Below, in pieces: positions 54,142 to 63,000 of a stretch of 64,000 nt of DNA. Made by a program: the position numbers and the translations under genes. The stretch is from Chloroflexota bacterium (GTDB lineage: Bacteria; Chloroflexota; Limnocylindria; Limnocylindrales; CSP1-4). Every line of letters starts with the position of its first letter. Positions within the stretch are counted from its first letter, which is position 1. The notes under the pieces are model-generated. The model had not been told where the DNA came from. It made no database searches and was given only the letters and a program-made list of their open reading frames with translations. Location of the stretch: the NCBI GenBank assembly GCA_021786265.1, contig JAJYNP010000184.1, positions 57,316-121,315 of the forward strand, read 5' to 3'.

Positions 54142-54624
54142 ATGGTCACGTCACCGCGTCAGGGGGTCGCGATCGAGCGCCGGATCCTGAGCCACGAGCA
54201 CCGGGAGATCGAGCACGTCGTCGGGCGGATCGAGACGACGGCGGAGATGGCCGGCAACCTCGCGGCCCGCGATCTCGCGAGCGCGTTGCGCAGCCTGCTC
54301 GATTCCATCGAGAAGACGCTCCTCCCGCACCTCGACTGGGAGGACAACTTCTGCTTCCCCGAGATGGACCGCCTGGCGGCGACGCCGTGGGCGACGCGGC
54401 TGCTGCGGCTGCAGCACCAGCAGATCCGCCAGTCCGTGGAGCGCCTGGAGGCGGATTGGCTGGCCCTGCGACGGGAGCCCACGCATCGCCAGCTGGTCGA
54501 CCTGCGGGCACGTCTCTACGGGCTGCACGCGCTGATGAGCGCCCACTTCGAGCAGGAGGAGCGCGTGATCCTCCCGTTCCTGGACGCCGAGAACGGAGTG
54601 GAGGCCCACTCGGAGGAGGAGTGA
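54142..54624 (+). CDS. Hemerythrin HHE domain protein
   Basis: This 160-residue four-helix protein has HEHREIEHVVG, LPHLDWEDNFCFPEMD, HQQIRQSVERLE and MSAHFEQEERVILPFLD, the histidine/glutamate ligands of a di-iron site. Such proteins bind O2 or sense redox/iron. The ATG at 54142 has GGGAGG seven nt upstream. It neighbours hydrogenase maturation genes, so an oxygen-related role is possible but unproven. Confidence 0.88.
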   Translation: MVTSPRQGVAIERRILSHEHREIEHVVGRIETTAEMAGNLAARDLASALRSLLDSIEKTLLPHLDWEDNFCFPEMDRLAATPWATRLLRLQHQQIRQSVERLEADWLALRREPTHRQLVDLRARLYGLHALMSAHFEQEERVILPFLDAENGVEAHSEEE

Positions 54625-54642
54625 CCCGCCTCCCCGAGGGCG

Positions 54643-55647
54643 TCACGCCCCGTCGTTGACGATCCTGGTCCCGCTCCGCCCTTCGAAGACGTCCTGGGCG
54701 CGGTCCAGCGCGCCGACTGCCGCCCAGCGGCCCCCGGCGCGCACGAACTCGACGCATGCCCGGACCTTGGGCTCCATGGAGCCGCTGCCGAACGCACCGG
54801 CCCGGCGCAGGGCCTCGGCGTCGCTCGCCTGGAGGCGCTCGATCCTCTCCTGACCGGGCGTTCCCCACCCCCGGTAGACCGCGTCGACGTCGGTCAGCAG
54901 GATGAGCGACTCGGCCCGCACCTCCTCCGCGACGATGACCGCGGCGAGGTCCTTGTCGATCACCGCCTCGACGCCGCGAAGCCGCCCGTCGCGATCCTCC
55001 ACCACGGGGACCCCACCCCCGCCCGAGGCGATCACCAGAGCGTTCGCCTGCATCAGGCGGCGGATCACCGCCGCCTCGACCAGCCGCCGCGGCCGGGGCG
55101 ACGGCACGACACGCCGCCAGTGGCTGCCGTCCCGGGCCACGGTCCAGCCCCGTTCGGCCGCCAGGCGGTGCGCCTCGGCCTCCTCGTAGACCGGGCCCAC
55201 CGGCTTGGTCGGGTGCTGGAAGGCCGGATCGTCGGCGTCGACCACGGTCTGGGTCAGGACCACGGCCACCTCGCGCGGCACCCCCCTGGCGTGGAAGGCG
55301 TTGCGGAGTGCCTGGCTCAGCAGGTATCCGATCTGGCCCTGCGATTCGGCGCCGAGCACGTCCAGCGGCGGAACGGGCACGTCGCGCTCGGCGGCCGCGG
55401 CCTGCAGGGCCAGGAACCCGACCTGCGGCCCGTTGCCGTGCGTGAGCGCGATCTGCGAGGTGACCTCGGTGAGCTCGACGATGGCTGCGGCGGCATTCTC
55501 CAGGTTGCGGAGCTGGTCGGCGAACTCGCCACGCTCGCCGCGGTGGATGAGCGCGTTCCCCCCGAGCGCGATGACCGAGCGGCCCGGGATCCGGGCCGGT
55601 TCCGATGGGGCGGGCCGTGGCGTCGCGAGGGTGAGCGAGGGACTCAT
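54643..55647 (-). CDS. arcC: Carbamate kinase
   Basis: This 334-residue amino-acid-kinase-fold enzyme has VIALGGNALIHRGERG, LTHGNGPQVGFLALQ, HPTKPVGPVYE, VIASGGGGVPVVED and DKDLAAVIVAEEV. It transfers phosphate from carbamoyl phosphate to ADP, making ATP, CO2 and ammonia. Its start is 4 nt downstream of the ornithine carbamoyltransferase stop, so they are co-expressed. A 22-residue N-terminal extension is longer than usual. Confidence 0.96.
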   Translation of the reverse strand: MSPSLTLATPRPAPSEPARIPGRSVIALGGNALIHRGERGEFADQLRNLENAAAAIVELTEVTSQIALTHGNGPQVGFLALQAAAAERDVPVPPLDVLGAESQGQIGYLLSQALRNAFHARGVPREVAVVLTQTVVDADDPAFQHPTKPVGPVYEEAEAHRLAAERGWTVARDGSHWRRVVPSPRPRRLVEAAVIRRLMQANALVIASGGGGVPVVEDRDGRLRGVEAVIDKDLAAVIVAEEVRAESLILLTDVDAVYRGWGTPGQERIERLQASDAEALRRAGAFGSGSMEPKVRACVEFVRAGGRWAAVGALDRAQDVFEGRSGTRIVNDGA

Positions 55648-55651
55648 CCAG

Positions 55652-56647
55652 CTACCTCGCCAGCTCGCCGCGCCAGTCGCCCGTGATGAGCGCGTAGAGC
55701 ACGGCCTGCTCGGTCCACAACCGGTTCTCGGCCTCGTCCCAGACCCGTGAACGCGGTCCCTCGATCACCGCCTCGTCCACCTCCTCGCCCCGGTGGGCGG
55801 GCAGGCAGTGGAGGAAGATCGCACCGGGGCGGGCGAGATCCATCAGCGCCGGCGTCACCACGTAGCCGCGGAACGCCCGCGCGCGCGCCTCGCGCTCCTT
55901 CTCCTCGCCCATCGAGGTCCACACGTCGGTGTAGACGGCATCCGCTTCTCGCGTCGCGTCCGCCGGGTCGCGGACGATCTCGATGGTCGCCCCGGTCTCC
56001 CGCCCCCGGTCCCGGGCCGCCGCCACGATCCCGGGATCCGGCTCGTACCCGTCCGGGGTTGCCAGCACCACGTGCATGCCGGCCAGCGCACCGGCTTCGA
56101 TGAGGGAGTGGGCGACGTTGTTGCCGTCGCCAACGTACGCGAGCCGGCGTCCCGCCAGCGAGCCGATCGTCTCCTCGATCGTCATGAGGTCGGCGAGCGC
56201 CTGGCACGGATGGTGCTCGTCGGTCAGTGCGTTGATCACCGGGATCGTGCAGTGCGACGCGAACGTCTCGAGCCGCACCTGCGAGAACGTGCGCCAGGTC
56301 ACGGCGTCGACCATGCGCGAGAGCACGCGCGCGGTGTCCTGGGGCGGCTCGCCGCGTCCGATCTGCAGTTCGTCCGGGCGGAGCATCAGCGGGTGCATGC
56401 CGAGGTTGACCGCGGCGGCCTCGAAGCTGACGCGGGTCCGCGTGGAGGGCTTGTCGAAGATCATCGCGAGCTTGCCGCCGGGGAGCGCCCGGCGCCAGGC
56501 GGCCGGCTCCTCCTTCATGCGGCGCGCCAGCGAGATCAGCCGCGCGAAGTCGTCGGGCGACAGGGAGGCGACGGTCAGGTAATGACGGGGCGGATCGCCC
56601 GCGCGGGCGCCCCCGTCGTCCGCGGGCGGATCGGCGAGACCAGGCAT
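55652..56647 (-). CDS. argF: Ornithine carbamoyltransferase
   Basis: This 331-residue enzyme has the carbamoyl-phosphate motif KPSTRTRVSFEA, HPCQALADLMT, the ornithine loop DVWTSMGEE and HCLPAHRGEEV. It interconverts ornithine plus carbamoyl phosphate and citrulline. Next to carbamate kinase the catabolic direction (arcB-like) is favoured, although no arginine deiminase gene is present. GGAG lies about 10 nt before the ATG. Confidence 0.93.
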   Translation of the reverse strand: MPGLADPPADDGGARAGDPPRHYLTVASLSPDDFARLISLARRMKEEPAAWRRALPGGKLAMIFDKPSTRTRVSFEAAAVNLGMHPLMLRPDELQIGRGEPPQDTARVLSRMVDAVTWRTFSQVRLETFASHCTIPVINALTDEHHPCQALADLMTIEETIGSLAGRRLAYVGDGNNVAHSLIEAGALAGMHVVLATPDGYEPDPGIVAAARDRGRETGATIEIVRDPADATREADAVYTDVWTSMGEEKEREARARAFRGYVVTPALMDLARPGAIFLHCLPAHRGEEVDEAVIEGPRSRVWDEAENRLWTEQAVLYALITGDWRGELAR

Positions 56648-56731
56648 CGATCGGACTCCAGTACGGGGATCGGCGTGGCGGGCGCGCGGCCCGCCACGCG
56701 AGGCACGGTTGAGCGCGTCGAGACTACCGGG

Positions 56732-58060
56732 TCAGGCCTCCACGCGCTCACGGCGAACGGCGGGCTCCACGAGGCCGCGCAGCGACGGACCGCTTGCCTC
56801 GTCGAGCTCGTACCGCACGCGCACGATCGGCTTGTTCAGCGTCAGCACGCGGCGCAGGTCGATCGGCGTCGCCGCGAGGACCAGGTCGGCCGGCACCGCG
56901 TTCAGGGTCTCCTCGAGCTCGTGAACCTGCTGCTCACCGTACCCCATGGCGGGCAGCAGCGGCTGCAGCCCCGGATACCGGGCGAGCGTGGCGCGGATGG
57001 TACCGACGGCATGCGGCGCCGGGTCCACCAGCTCCGCGCCGAAGCGCCGGGCGGCCACGATCCCCGCCCCATACGTCATGCCGCCGTGGGTGAGGGTGGG
57101 CCCGTCCTCCACCACCACCACCCGCCTGCCCGCGATCTCGCCCCCCACGAGCTCGAGCCGCGAGCGCGCCTCGATGACGGCCGCGCGTGGGTTCACGCCG
57201 GCGATGTGCTCGCGGAGCGTCGCCAGCTGCTCCGGGCTCGCCGAGTCGATCTTGTTGATCACGACCACGTCGGCGAGGCGCAGGTTGGTCTCGCCCGGGT
57301 GGTAGCGCAGCTCGTCGCCCGCCCGGAGCGGGTCGGCCACCACGATCGTGAGGTCCGGCCGGTAGAAGCTGAAGTCGTTGTTGCCGCCGTCCCAGAGGAC
57401 GACGTCGGCCTCCTGCTCGGCCTGGCGCAGGATCGCGCCGTAGTCGACACCGGCGTAGACCACGTGCCCGGCGTCGAGGTGCGGCTCGTACTCCTCGCGC
57501 TCCTCGATGGTGGTCTCGTAGCGGTCGAGGTCCGCGTACTCGGCGTAGCGCTGGACCTTCTGGGCCACGAGATCCCCGTACGGCATGGGGTGCCGCACCA
57601 CGACGGGGCGCAGTCCGAGCTCGTCGATGATCGCGGCGACGCGGCGGGTGGTCTGGCTCTTGCCCGATCCGGTCCGGACCGCGCACACGGCAACCACGGG
57701 CCGGGTGCTCTCGATCGTGGTGCGGGCCGGCCCGAGCAGCACGAAGTCGGCGCCCTGCGCCAGCACGCGCGAGGCGCTGTGCATGACGTGCTCGTGCGAC
57801 ACGTCGCTGTACGCGAACACGACGGCGTCCACCCGCTCGTCCCGGACGATCCGCTCGAGCTCGTCCTCCGCGACGATCGGGATCCCGTCGGGGTAGAGCC
57901 CGCCGGCGAGCTCCGGCGGGTAGCGTCGGTTCGCGATGCCCGGGATCTGGGTGGCGGTGAACGCCACCACCTCGACGTTCGGGTCGTCGCGGTAGGCGAC
58001 GTTGAAGTCGTGGAAGTCGCGCCCGGCGGCCCCCATGATGACGACACGCTGACGGCTCAC
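56732..58060 (-). CDS. Cyclic 2,3-diphosphoglycerate synthase-like P-loop protein
   Basis: This 442-residue protein resembles archaeal cyclic 2,3-diphosphoglycerate synthetase. An N-terminal Rossmann-like domain (VVIMGAAGRDFHDFN) comes first, then a P-loop VRTGSGKSQ (residues 129-136), DVVLWDGGNNDFSF, VINKIDSA and VEDGPTLTHGGM. In methanogens the enzyme forms the thermoprotectant cyclic phosphate from 2,3-bisphosphoglycerate. In this mesophile-like context and next to ornithine carbamoyltransferase and carbamate kinase (84 nt gap), that role is doubtful. A link with citrulline/carbamoyl-phosphate metabolism is possible. Confidence 0.82.
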   Translation of the reverse strand: MSRQRVVIMGAAGRDFHDFNVAYRDDPNVEVVAFTATQIPGIANRRYPPELAGGLYPDGIPIVAEDELERIVRDERVDAVVFAYSDVSHEHVMHSASRVLAQGADFVLLGPARTTIESTRPVVAVCAVRTGSGKSQTTRRVAAIIDELGLRPVVVRHPMPYGDLVAQKVQRYAEYADLDRYETTIEEREEYEPHLDAGHVVYAGVDYGAILRQAEQEADVVLWDGGNNDFSFYRPDLTIVVADPLRAGDELRYHPGETNLRLADVVVINKIDSASPEQLATLREHIAGVNPRAAVIEARSRLELVGGEIAGRRVVVVEDGPTLTHGGMTYGAGIVAARRFGAELVDPAPHAVGTIRATLARYPGLQPLLPAMGYGEQQVHELEETLNAVPADLVLAATPIDLRRVLTLNKPIVRVRYELDEASGPSLRGLVEPAVRRERVEA

Positions 58061-58114
58061 GTGGAAGAACCCCTGCCACGAAAGCGAGCGCCGACATGCC
58101 GCATGCCAGCAGGC

Positions 58115-60118
58115 TCAGCCCGAAGAGGATGCCACGTCCGGGTCCGGATGGTCACGCCGCGGCGCAGGCCCGATGCCCAGCAGCTGCAGGAACGTCTCGT
58201 TCGACGGTTCGCGGCCGAGGAACCCCCGCAGCATCTCCGCGGCGTCGCGCGCCCCGCCCGACTCGAGGATCTCGCGCCGGTACGCCGCGCCGACCTCGGG
58301 GCTGGTGACGCCCTCGGCCCGGAACCGGCTGAACATGTCGTCCCCGTACACCTTCGACCACAGGTAGCCGTAGTACCCCGCGTCGTAGCCACCGAACAGG
58401 TGCTCGAACCCTCCCGGGTAGAACGTGCCCTCGTGGAACGGCAGCCCGATCACCGACCACGACCGCCGGTTGATCTCGTCGAGATCGCGCGTGTCCGAGG
58501 CGTCGTGGAAACCCATGTCGAGCATCCCGAGGGACACCTGCCGTAGCGTGCGGATGCCGACGTTCAGGTCGCGCGCCCGGACCAGCTGTGTCACCAGGTC
58601 GCCGGGGATGGGCTCGCCGCTCCGGTAGTGCCTGGCAAACCGTCCCAGCACCACCGGGTCCCAGGCCCAGTGCTCCATGATCTGGCTGGGTGCCTCCACG
58701 AAGTCGGGCTCGGTCTCGGTGCCCGAGAACCGTACGAACTCGGTGCGAGACAGCGAATGGTGCAGGACGTGCCCGAACTCGTGGAAGAGCACCACCACTT
58801 CGTCATGGCGCAGCAGCGACGGCTGGTCGGTCCCGGGCCTGGTGAAGTTGGCCACGATGGCGCAGACCGGCGTGACGTACGAACCATCGGGCCGGCGGTG
58901 GCCGGCGACGAGCTGGAAGACGGCGGCGTGCCCGAACTTGCCCTCCCGCGGGAACAGGTCGGCGTAGAAGTGGGCGATCGGCGCACCCGACGCGCGGTCC
59001 CGGATCTCGTACAGCAGCGCGTCGGGGTGCCAGGCGTTCGCCGTCTCGACCCGCCGGTAGGCGAGCCCGAACACCTCGCCCGTCAGGTCGAGCATCCCGT
59101 CCATCACCGCGCCCAGCGGAAAGTACTCGGCGACGCGGTTCTGATCGAGCCCGAACTCCGTGCGGCGCACCTGGTTCTCGTAGTACCGCCAGTCCCACGA
59201 GCGGACGTCGCCGTCGCCCGTCTCGGCCCGGAGGAGGCGCCCGAGTCGGACGACCTCGTCGCGGGCCTTCGCCTGGAGCGGTGGCACGAGCTGGTCGTAG
59301 AAGCGCTCCACGGCGGCCGGGTCCCGGGCCATCTTGACCTCGAGCGCGTAGTGCGCCCACGACGGCAGGCCGAAGAGCCCCGCGATCCGCCTCCGGATCT
59401 CGAGCGCCTCCTCGATGATCGGGCGGTTGACCGCGGCCGCACGGTTGAAGAGCTTGTACTCGAGCTGCCGCCGCAGGTCGCGCCGCTCTGCCTGGTCGAG
59501 GAACGGAAAGACGCTCGGGTACTCCAGGTTCACCAGCCAGGTGCCCGGCCGCGATCCCGCCGGCAGCCGTTCCACGTAGGAGTCGGGGAGCCCGGCGAGC
59601 TCCTCGCGCGTCAGCTCGAGCCCGTCGCGAAACTCGTCCACGTTTCGCTGGAAGGCAACCTCGAGCTCGACGAGCCTGGCCCGGAGCCGCTCGAGCTCGG
59701 CCCGGGCGTCCGGGGCAAGCTCCTGGCCGGCTCGGCGGAAGTCGCGTCGCCAGTGACCCACGAGCCTGCGACGCTCGCCGGTGAGGGTCTGCGCCTCGGC
59801 CGTGGACGCGTACGCGCGAACGGCCCGGTCGAGGTCCACGCGGAACGGCAGCGCCACGCGCCATTTCGCGAGCCGCTCCTCGGACGCCTGCCCCGCGTCA
59901 CGGACCGCGCCATCGGGGTGGACGCGCGCCATGAAGGCACCGCGGCCGTACGCGACCTGGGCGCGGTCGAGCGCCTGATCCAGGGGGAGCATCGTGTCGT
60001 CGAAGGTCGCGGCCGGCCCGGTGGCCACGCGGCCGACGAGCGCATCGGCCTCGGCAAGGCCGGCATCGGTATCCGCCGCGACCGATTCGGCGGAGACGGT
60101 CGTGTAGTCGAACAGCAT
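58115..60118 (-). CDS. M3-family oligoendopeptidase
   Basis: This 667-residue metallopeptidase has the zinc motif HEFGHVLHH (H446, E447, H450). It is followed by the third ligand region EAPSQIMEHW, the typical FGHAAVFQL and the C-terminal YDAGYYGYLWSKVYGDDMF. It resembles thimet oligopeptidase/oligopeptidase A. It degrades short peptides in the cytoplasm. The ATG at 60118 is 6 nt after TACCAT, suggesting a leaderless transcript. Confidence 0.95.
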   Translation of the reverse strand: MLFDYTTVSAESVAADTDAGLAEADALVGRVATGPAATFDDTMLPLDQALDRAQVAYGRGAFMARVHPDGAVRDAGQASEERLAKWRVALPFRVDLDRAVRAYASTAEAQTLTGERRRLVGHWRRDFRRAGQELAPDARAELERLRARLVELEVAFQRNVDEFRDGLELTREELAGLPDSYVERLPAGSRPGTWLVNLEYPSVFPFLDQAERRDLRRQLEYKLFNRAAAVNRPIIEEALEIRRRIAGLFGLPSWAHYALEVKMARDPAAVERFYDQLVPPLQAKARDEVVRLGRLLRAETGDGDVRSWDWRYYENQVRRTEFGLDQNRVAEYFPLGAVMDGMLDLTGEVFGLAYRRVETANAWHPDALLYEIRDRASGAPIAHFYADLFPREGKFGHAAVFQLVAGHRRPDGSYVTPVCAIVANFTRPGTDQPSLLRHDEVVVLFHEFGHVLHHSLSRTEFVRFSGTETEPDFVEAPSQIMEHWAWDPVVLGRFARHYRSGEPIPGDLVTQLVRARDLNVGIRTLRQVSLGMLDMGFHDASDTRDLDEINRRSWSVIGLPFHEGTFYPGGFEHLFGGYDAGYYGYLWSKVYGDDMFSRFRAEGVTSPEVGAAYRREILESGGARDAAEMLRGFLGREPSNETFLQLLGIGPAPRRDHPDPDVASSSG

Positions 60119-60655
60119 CACCCGATGGTAGCGCGAGGCCCGGGCGCCGACACCGCCGCGCGCCTCGACGCCACGGCAATGGACGGTCGCCCGTCCGGCG
60201 CAGGACCTGTCCACAGGTGTGGACAACCGGTGTGGACGCCGTTTGGACAACCGCGCCGGGCCGCCCCAATCTCGTGGACAAGTGCCATTGACGGCCGCAC
60301 GAGCCGCCCGATACATTCGTGGCAGCCCGGAGGGGCCACGGACCTGAACCGCAGGACCGGCGGACAACCGCCAGACCGGCGCTCAGGACCCGGGAGCGGC
60401 GACAGGGCGTCTGGCTTGCCAGGCGTACCGCGATCCGATCCCCGGCTCGGTTGGATGGGCTGCCGGTTTCGGCCGGTGGCGCGACCCCGATCCAGCGGTT
60501 CCTCCGGGTCTTTTCGTGCCCGGTTCGCGGCGCCGGGGTGTCGGCACCACGGCCCCGGGTCGTCGACGACAGGGCCCACGGTCGTCAACGCCGGGCACCC
60601 AGCGCCGGACCCGGCCGGGCGAGGCTCCCGCCGGCCGGGCGAGGCTCCCGGGAGC
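60119..60655. other. Intergenic region with DnaA-box-like cluster and GC repeats
   Basis: About 540 nt lie between the peptidase start and the FabI stop. The left part holds five DnaA-box-like sequences. The right end holds a tandem repeat of CCGGCCGGGCGAGGCTCC and a palindrome. No gene is supported. Confidence 0.5.
60207..60281. promoter_or_regulatory. Cluster of five DnaA-box-like 9-mers
   Basis: CTGTCCACA (60207-60215), TGTGGACAA (60218-60226, exact reverse complement of TTGTCCACA), TGTGGACGC (60231-60239), TTTGGACAA (60242-60250) and CGTGGACAA (60273-60281) are packed into 75 bp. TTGTCCACA is the high-GC form of the DnaA box. Neither dnaA nor dnaN is nearby. Confidence 0.55.
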
Positions 60656-60657
60656 CT
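60642..60657 (-). terminator. Palindrome at the FabI stop codon
   Basis: AGGCTCCCGGGAGCCT is a perfect 16-bp palindrome overlapping the FabI stop. The preceding 20 bp contain a second copy of GGCGAGGCTCCCG. It could fold into a short hairpin and help termination. Confidence 0.45.
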
Positions 60658-61435
60658 ACTCGCCGAGACCCACCCCCAGGATCGAGAAACCGCCGTCGAC
60701 GTAGACGACCTCGCCCGTCACGCCGGCGGACAGATCGCTCGCGAGCCAGACCGCGGTCCCTCCGACGTCCGCGAGGGTGATGTTTCGCCGCAGGGGGGCG
60801 ATCTCGCGGAATCGAGCGTACATGTCCCGGAACCCCGAGACACCGCTGGCCGCCAGCGTGCGGACCGGCCCCGCGCTGATCGCGTTGACCCGGATCCCGG
60901 CTGGACCGAGGTCCGCGGCAAGATACCGGACGCTCGCCTCCAGGGCCGCCTTGGCCACGCCCATCACGTTGTAGTGCGGCACGGCCCGCTCGGCACCGAG
61001 GTAGGTGAGGGTCATCACGCTGGCCCCCGGCCGCAGGAGCGGCAGCGCGGCCCTGGTGATCGCCGTCAGCGAGTACGCGCTCACGTCGAGCGCCGTGTGG
61101 AACCCCTCACGGCCGGTGTCGACGAACGCGCCGTCCAGGTCCTCGCGGTTCGCGAACGCCAGCGCGTGCACCAGCACGTCGAGCGCACCGAAGCGCTCCC
61201 GCCAGCGGTCGAACACACGGGCGATCTGCGCGTCATCGGCGACGTCGCAGGGCTCGACGAACGCGATGCCCAGCTGCGCCGCCAGCGGTCGGACGCGCCG
61301 GTCGAGCAGCGATTCCACCGAGCTGAGGCCGAGCGTCGCTCCCTCCGCGTGGAGCGCCTTCGCGATGCCCCAGGCGATCGAGTGGTCGTTGGCGACGCCG
61401 AAGATCAGCGCCCGCTTGCCGTCGAGCAGCCCCAT
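60656..61435 (-). CDS. fabI: Enoyl-ACP reductase FabI
   Basis: This 259-residue SDR-type protein starts MGLLDGKRALIFGVANDHSI and has NAISAGPVRTLAASG and VTGEVVYVDGG, all typical of FabI. The active-site tyrosine/lysine region reads YLGAERAVPHYNVMGVAKAAL. It performs the last reduction in each fatty-acid elongation cycle using NAD(P)H. The ATG at 61435 has GGAGGAGGG six nt upstream. No other fab gene adjoins it. Confidence 0.96.
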   Translation of the reverse strand: MGLLDGKRALIFGVANDHSIAWGIAKALHAEGATLGLSSVESLLDRRVRPLAAQLGIAFVEPCDVADDAQIARVFDRWRERFGALDVLVHALAFANREDLDGAFVDTGREGFHTALDVSAYSLTAITRAALPLLRPGASVMTLTYLGAERAVPHYNVMGVAKAALEASVRYLAADLGPAGIRVNAISAGPVRTLAASGVSGFRDMYARFREIAPLRRNITLADVGGTAVWLASDLSAGVTGEVVYVDGGFSILGVGLGE

Positions 61436-61533
61436 CGTGCCCTCCTCCGCTGTTGCACGGAGGGTACCGGAAGCTGGTGCATCCCAGGAAGCTGGCGCAT
61501 CCCGGGCTTCCGGTGTCCGATAGACTCCCGCCG

Positions 61534-62949
61534 ATGCCCTCGACCCCTCGCCCGGCGGAATCGCCGGATCCCACTGCCGCTCGAGAGGCCACCGGCCCGG
61601 GCGGACCGATCGCCGATCCCCTGGACCCGCCGCTCGACGTCGTGCCGCTCGACGCAGTCGGCAGCGCAATCCCCCTCGCGGCCGAGCGCGCTCCCCGCTC
61701 GCTGTGGCGGCACCGCGATTTCCTGAAGCTGTGGATCGGCGAGACCGTGAGCGAGTTCGGCTCGCAGGTGACGCAGCTCGCCCTGCCGCTCGCGGCGGCG
61801 GTGACGCTGCGTGCCACGCCCGCCGAGATGGGCATCCTGTCCGCGCTCCAGATGCTCCCATTCCTGTTGATCAGCCTCCCCGCCGGCGTGTGGGTGGATC
61901 GCATGCGGCGGCGGCCGATCCTGATCGCCGGCGACCTGGTCAGGGCGGTGACGCTGCTCGGCGTGCCGCTGGCCGGGATCACCGGCCACCTTTCCATGCC
62001 GCTCCTGTACGCCGTCTCGCTGGTCACCGGCGCGGCCACCGTGTTCTTCGACGTGTCCTACCAGTCGTACATGCCCGCCCTGGTCGAGCGGGAGCATCTC
62101 ATCGAGGGCAACAGCAAGATGGAGCTGTCGCGGTCGGCCGCGCAGTTCGGGGGACCGGGGATCGGCGGGGTCCTGGTCGGACTCCTCGGCGCGGCCGAGG
62201 CGATCCTCTTCGACTCGCTGTCGTTCTTCTTCAGCGCGGTGATGCTGCTGCTGATCCGCAGAAGAGAGCCGGCACCGATCCCCGCCCACGAGCGCCGGCA
62301 CATGGTGCACGAGATCCGTGAAGGCCTCGGCGTGGTGCTCGGCAACCGCGTCCTGCGGTCCATTGCGGCGACCACCGCGACATCGAACCTCTTCAGCTCG
62401 ATCTCCTTCGCCACGCTGATCCTGTTCGCGACCCGCGACCTGCGGCTCGATGCCGTCCGCATCGGACTGGCGTTTGCGCTCGCGAACCTGGGTGCCATGG
62501 CGGGCGCCGTCCTGGCCGGCCGTATGGCAACCCGGATCGGTCTGGGCAACACGCTGATGATCGCCATCTTCGGGAGTTCGGTGGCCAACCTGCTGGTGCC
62601 CATCGCCGTGCCGGCCACCGCGATGGCACTCCTGTTCGTGGCGATGTTCATCGGCACGGCGGGCAGCACCCTCTACAACATCAACCAGGTCAGCCTCCGC
62701 CAGTCGATCACGCCGGATCGGCTGCAGGGCCGCATGAACGCGTCGATGCGGTTCATCGTGTGGGGCGTCTTCCCGGTCGGCTCGCTGATCGGGGGTGCGC
62801 TGGGCACCGTGATCGGCATCCGCGCGGCCATCGCCGTCGGAGCGGTGGGCGGGCTTCTTGCCGTGCTGTGGCTGGTCTTCTCGCCGGTCAGGACGATGCG
62901 CAGACCGCCGCCCCCCTGGGAAGCGGCGGAGGAGCTGCCGGTGGCGTGA
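61534..62949 (+). CDS. MFS transporter (enterobactin exporter EntS/Bcr-like)
   Basis: This 471-residue protein has a Pro-rich 60-residue N-terminal tail followed by about 12 helices. FLKLWIGETVSEFGSQVTQL begins the MFS_3 (EntS-like) fold, and PAGVWVDRMRRRPILI is the conserved loop 2-3 motif. It probably exports drugs, siderophores or metabolites with proton exchange. The ATG at 61534 is 7 nt after TAGACT, suggesting a leaderless start. It is divergent from fabI. Confidence 0.92.
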   Translation: MPSTPRPAESPDPTAAREATGPGGPIADPLDPPLDVVPLDAVGSAIPLAAERAPRSLWRHRDFLKLWIGETVSEFGSQVTQLALPLAAAVTLRATPAEMGILSALQMLPFLLISLPAGVWVDRMRRRPILIAGDLVRAVTLLGVPLAGITGHLSMPLLYAVSLVTGAATVFFDVSYQSYMPALVEREHLIEGNSKMELSRSAAQFGGPGIGGVLVGLLGAAEAILFDSLSFFFSAVMLLLIRRREPAPIPAHERRHMVHEIREGLGVVLGNRVLRSIAATTATSNLFSSISFATLILFATRDLRLDAVRIGLAFALANLGAMAGAVLAGRMATRIGLGNTLMIAIFGSSVANLLVPIAVPATAMALLFVAMFIGTAGSTLYNINQVSLRQSITPDRLQGRMNASMRFIVWGVFPVGSLIGGALGTVIGIRAAIAVGAVGGLLAVLWLVFSPVRTMRRPPPPWEAAEELPVA

Positions 62950-62964
62950 CGCGGTGGTCCGTCG

Positions 62965-63000
62965 TCAGCCGGGCATGCGGTCTCAGCCGGGCATGCGGTC
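62965..63000. repeat. 18-bp tandem duplication at the macrodomain gene 3' end
   Basis: TCAGCCGGGCATGCGGTC occurs at 62965-62982 and again at 62983-63000. The second copy encodes the end of the macrodomain gene with its stop. The first copy therefore repeats the last five codons and stop just downstream. Confidence 0.9.

Noticed and set aside
55793..58546. 917-codon plus-strand open frame opposite ornithine carbamoyltransferase and the cDPG-synthase-like gene
   Set aside because: It is antisense to two recognised genes and contains no recognisable domain.
60207..60281. Calling this the chromosomal origin outright
   Set aside because: No dnaA, dnaN, gyrB or AT-rich unwinding stretch is nearby; only the box cluster is supported.
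58628..61726. 1032-codon plus-strand open frame across the M3 peptidase and FabI genes
   Set aside because: It crosses an intergenic region and two well-supported genes, has no motifs and shows the Arg/Pro/Gly bias of antisense frames.
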